A stretch of DNA of 42,245 bases from Flavobacteriales bacterium UBA3364 (GTDB lineage Bacteria > Bacteroidota > Bacteroidia > Flavobacteriales_F > PHOS-HE28). The number at the start of each line of letters is the position of its first letter. Within the stretch, counting starts at the first letter, position 1. A model generated the notes under the pieces. The model had not been told where the DNA came from. It was given only the letters and a program-made list of their open reading frames with translations, and ran no database searches. Where the stretch lies: NCBI GenBank assembly GCA_002360495.1, contig DEQO01000121.1:1-42245 (forward strand), read 5' to 3'. Positions 40,123 through 42,245 of this stretch are shown here, piece after piece. A program made the translations under genes and the position numbers.

Positions 40123-42245
40123 TCACGGTTCGATGATCAATCGTTCGGTATGGACCCTATCGCCCATCCTTATCTGCACCATGTAGATACCGGTGGAGAG
40201 CGATCCTTGGAGATCCAACACTGCGCTCGATGCGCCTTCGACCACCGGAAGGGCACGTTGCGAAACACGCTTGCCCTGCATGTCGAAGAGATCCACCTGA
40301 ACTTGATCCACCCAGTTTCCGATCGCTTCCCAAACAAAGAACAATTGGTCCCCACGGTTCGGGTTCGGATACATCGTGATCCGTGGTTCGGAACTCAACT
40401 CTTGCGCAGATGTCGCCTGCGGTTGGGGAGCGAGCGCTGAACCACCACACGACGAGATCCAAACCGAACAAACCGTACCCCAATCAGTAGCTGGCGAACA
40501 AGAGGGTATCGGCTGGTCCACGCACCAAGTGAGCCCTCCATCCTTGCTTGTCCGTACGTCGACCTGGTACTGAGCACCACACTGCAGAGCTGGACCGCTA
40601 CTTGCCGGCCAGTTGAGATGGATGATGTAAGTGGTTTGCGGCGGCCGCACGATGCAAACGTTCTCATCCGCGTTCCGGAACCTGAACTGGTAGCGGACCA
40701 GGGTGCTCGATACCGCTGGAACGAACTGGGGCGGTGTCGCCGTAAGTCGGTTCGCAAGCTGGTTAGGCCCACCCCATGTGCGGGTGACCCCACAACTGTA
40801 GGTGGCCTGGGCCGGATTGTCCTGCAATTTGATCAACGGACACGCCGCTAGATCAGGAGCGAGACGGAAGCGACAGGCCGGGCCGAACTCCAGGTTCCCA
40901 CCGGCTATGCGGCCTCGAACGCGGACGTTGAGCAGGCGGTTCGCGGGAATGTGCGGTGTAGTGGCCGTGCTCGTCCAGTTGTTGATCTTCATGTGGCACG
41001 CACGTGTTGCGCTGGCCGGGGAATAGCCGTCCGACACGTTGTGGCTTCGGAAACGTCGATAGCTATAGCTGCCATTCGGATCGAAGATCCAGAACTCATA
41101 CCCCGAGTTCGAAGGCTGCACGCCATTCGCACCGCCAACTACCCAGGTAGAACTCACCGCCGGGTTCGCCGTTGCCACCACGTACTGTGTATTCGTCCAG
41201 TTCAACTTATCGCAGCTTGTGGCGATCAGTCGGTCGGTGCCCAACGGTAAACAGAACACCTGGTTGCCGCTGATAGCGCTCACGGTCCCTGTGCTGAAGT
41301 TGTTCCGGTTGTCGATGATCCTCTGTTCAGGAACGGTTTGCGTACTGAGGATATAGCCACCGTTGATCATACCATCACCTGCATCGTCGAAAACCCGCAG
41401 GTAATAGCAACCATTCTGGACACAAGCCGAGTTCAACGCGGAGCCGGGGCCCGGGAAAAGTCCGCCTCCTGAAGCGGCCAGCGCATCGGTACCCTGCGCG
41501 CGTAACTCCCACGTCGTTGTACTGACACCATCGGTCTGGAACGCCAAGTTGAGGCATGGGCACGCGGTGAGACCTGTGCTTCCGCCAACGCAGGTGCCGC
41601 AACCATCGATATAAGCCGTACCACCCCACTGGTTATTGCAGTCCTGCACGCAGGGGTTCAGGCCCGTGTTACCACCGACGCAGGTGCCGCAGTTGTCCAG
41701 GTACGCTGTGCCACCGAAGACGCCGTTGCAATCCGCTGTGCAGGGGCTCACGCCCGTGTTACCACCGACGCAAGTGCCGCAGTTGTCAAGGTACGCTGTG
41801 CCACCGAAGACACCGTTGCAATCCGCTGTGCATGGATTGATGCCCGTGTTACCGCCTACACATGTGCCGCAGTTGTCCAGGTAGGCAGTGCCACCGAAGA
41901 CACCGTTGCAGTCCTGTACGCACGGGTTCAGGCCCGTGTTGCCACCGACGCAGGTACCGCAGTTGTCCAAGTAGGCTGTGCCACCGAAGACACCGTTGCA
42001 ATCAGCTGTGCAGGGGCTCACGCCCGTGTTGCCACCGACGCAGGTACCGCAGTTGTCCAGGTAGGCTGTGCCACCGAAGACACCGTTGCAGTCAGCCGTG
42101 CAGGGGTTGATGCCTGTGTTGCCACCGACGCAGGTGCCGCAGTTGTCCAGGTAGGCCGTGCCGCCGAAGACGCCATTGCAGTCCGCCGTGCACGGGTTGA
42201 TGCCTGTGTTGCCACCGACGCAAGTACCGCAGTTGTCCAAGTAGG
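40123..42245 (-). CDS. Cysteine-rich-repeat T9SS surface protein, C-terminal part (partial)
   Basis: The frame is open from the right edge to the stop at 40123 (about 707 codons); the ATG at 42240 is a repeat-internal Met-like position (other repeats have Leu there), so the true start is outside the window. Residues up to about 215 are tandem 30-residue repeats with 4 Cys each (DCNGVFGG, TAYLDNCGTCVGGNTG, then INPC, VSPC or LNPC). Next are beta-rich domains: CYYLRVFDDAGDGMINGGYI; YEFWIFDPNGSYSYRRFRSH; and FRLAPDLAACPLIKLQD. The C-terminus ITMYPNPNRGDQLFFVWEAI to DLFDMQGKRVSQRALP, GIYMVQIRMG and RLIIEP is a T9SS type A sorting domain. Likely a surface-anchored adhesin or matrix protein; function unknown. 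Confidence 0.92.
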   Translation of the reverse strand, partial: YLDNCGTCVGGNTGINPCTADCNGVFGGTAYLDNCGTCVGGNTGINPCTADCNGVFGGTAYLDNCGTCVGGNTGVSPCTADCNGVFGGTAYLDNCGTCVGGNTGLNPCVQDCNGVFGGTAYLDNCGTCVGGNTGINPCTADCNGVFGGTAYLDNCGTCVGGNTGVSPCTADCNGVFGGTAYLDNCGTCVGGNTGLNPCVQDCNNQWGGTAYIDGCGTCVGGSTGLTACPCLNLAFQTDGVSTTTWELRAQGTDALAASGGGLFPGPGSALNSACVQNGCYYLRVFDDAGDGMINGGYILSTQTVPEQRIIDNRNNFSTGTVSAISGNQVFCLPLGTDRLIATSCDKLNWTNTQYVVATANPAVSSTWVVGGANGVQPSNSGYEFWIFDPNGSYSYRRFRSHNVSDGYSPASATRACHMKINNWTSTATTPHIPANRLLNVRVRGRIAGGNLEFGPACRFRLAPDLAACPLIKLQDNPAQATYSCGVTRTWGGPNQLANRLTATPPQFVPAVSSTLVRYQFRFRNADENVCIVRPPQTTYIIHLNWPASSGPALQCGAQYQVDVRTSKDGGLTWCVDQPIPSCSPATDWGTVCSVWISSCGGSALAPQPQATSAQELSSEPRITMYPNPNRGDQLFFVWEAIGNWVDQVQVDLFDMQGKRVSQRALPVVEGASSAVLDLQGSLSTGIYMVQIRMGDRVHTERLIIEP
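41620..42245 (-). repeat. Tandem 90-bp Cys4 repeats with a duplicated 270-bp block
   Basis: Equivalent bases (CCACCGAAGA on the plus strand) occur at 41711, 41801, 41891, 41981 and 42071, with a variant at 42161: exactly 90 bp apart. In protein order the variable dipeptides are IN, IN, VS, LN, IN, VS, LN, so a three-repeat IN-VS-LN block (270 bp) is present twice. The last unit (41620-41650) has NNQWGG in place of NGVFGG. The array continues beyond the right edge. Confidence 0.9.

Noticed and set aside
41620..42245. Regular 90-bp repeats suggesting a CRISPR array
   Set aside because: Units are contiguous, in frame and coding (Cys4 repeats), with no unique spacers and no cas genes.

Overview
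The window looks like a chromosomal segment of a G+C-rich, uncultured-type Bacteroidetes bacterium, most likely in or near Flavobacteriales. This is inferred from several signs. Several secreted proteins end in type IX secretion (T9SS, Por) sorting domains. There is a TonB-dependent receptor with a carboxypeptidase-regulatory-like N-terminus. Two membrane proteins resemble the Bacteroidetes families DUF4293 and DUF4199. Rho carries a long disordered insertion. TAnnTTTG-like -7 promoter boxes replace a Shine-Dalgarno signal in front of many genes. I see no phage, IS element, CRISPR array or rRNA operon.

Layout. 1-1829 (-): the N-terminal part of a large secreted protein with exact 68-residue repeats, running off the left edge. 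2.0-5.5 kb: small genes (exported hypothetical, MmcB-like nuclease-fold protein, SRPBCC protein, MazG, a 95-residue unknown). 5.5-8.1 kb: TonB-dependent receptor. 8.4-14.0 kb: an accessory block of T9SS cargo (photosynthesis/BNR-like protein, delta-60 repeat protein, serine hydrolase) with a MORN-like lipoprotein and a GT87-type membrane glycosyltransferase. 14.0-16.9 kb: ornithine aminotransferase and RlmD, diverging from promoters 3 bp apart. 16.9-21.8 kb: LamG T9SS protein, STM3941-family protein, TPMT-type methyltransferase, DUF1801 protein, PyrR-like phosphoribosyltransferase, shikimate kinase and a GNAT protein. 21.9-22.7 kb: tRNA-Lys(TTT) and tRNA-Leu(GAG), each with promoter and terminator, around a small acidic protein. 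22.8-30.1 kb: family III CoA-transferase, M48-like protease, DoxX-like protein, an adenylation-carrier-thioesterase (A-T-TE) megasynthetase-like enzyme, a DUF937-like protein, an enoyl-CoA hydratase and a DUF4293 protein. 30.2-35 kb: rho with a C-rich leader, a DUF4199-like protein, Mpl and an MBL-fold hydrolase. 35-40 kb: ComEC, a frame-disrupted small membrane gene, RlmI and a ThrE-type exporter. 40.1-42.2 kb (-): the C-terminal part of a cysteine-rich-repeat T9SS protein, running off the right edge.

Most genes are housekeeping or independent single-gene units rather than one pathway. The strongest leads are: (1) a recurrent promoter/start module in which the -7 box ends 3-7 nt before the ATG, implying leaderless mRNAs; (2) the A-T-TE enzyme with two overlapping dyads upstream; (3) a C-rich rho leader with a small hairpin/T-run; (4) a surface protein whose 30-residue Cys4 repeats are arranged in a duplicated three-repeat block; (5) a small membrane protein split by an apparent one-base shift. 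I found no convincing new multi-gene defence or mobile system.
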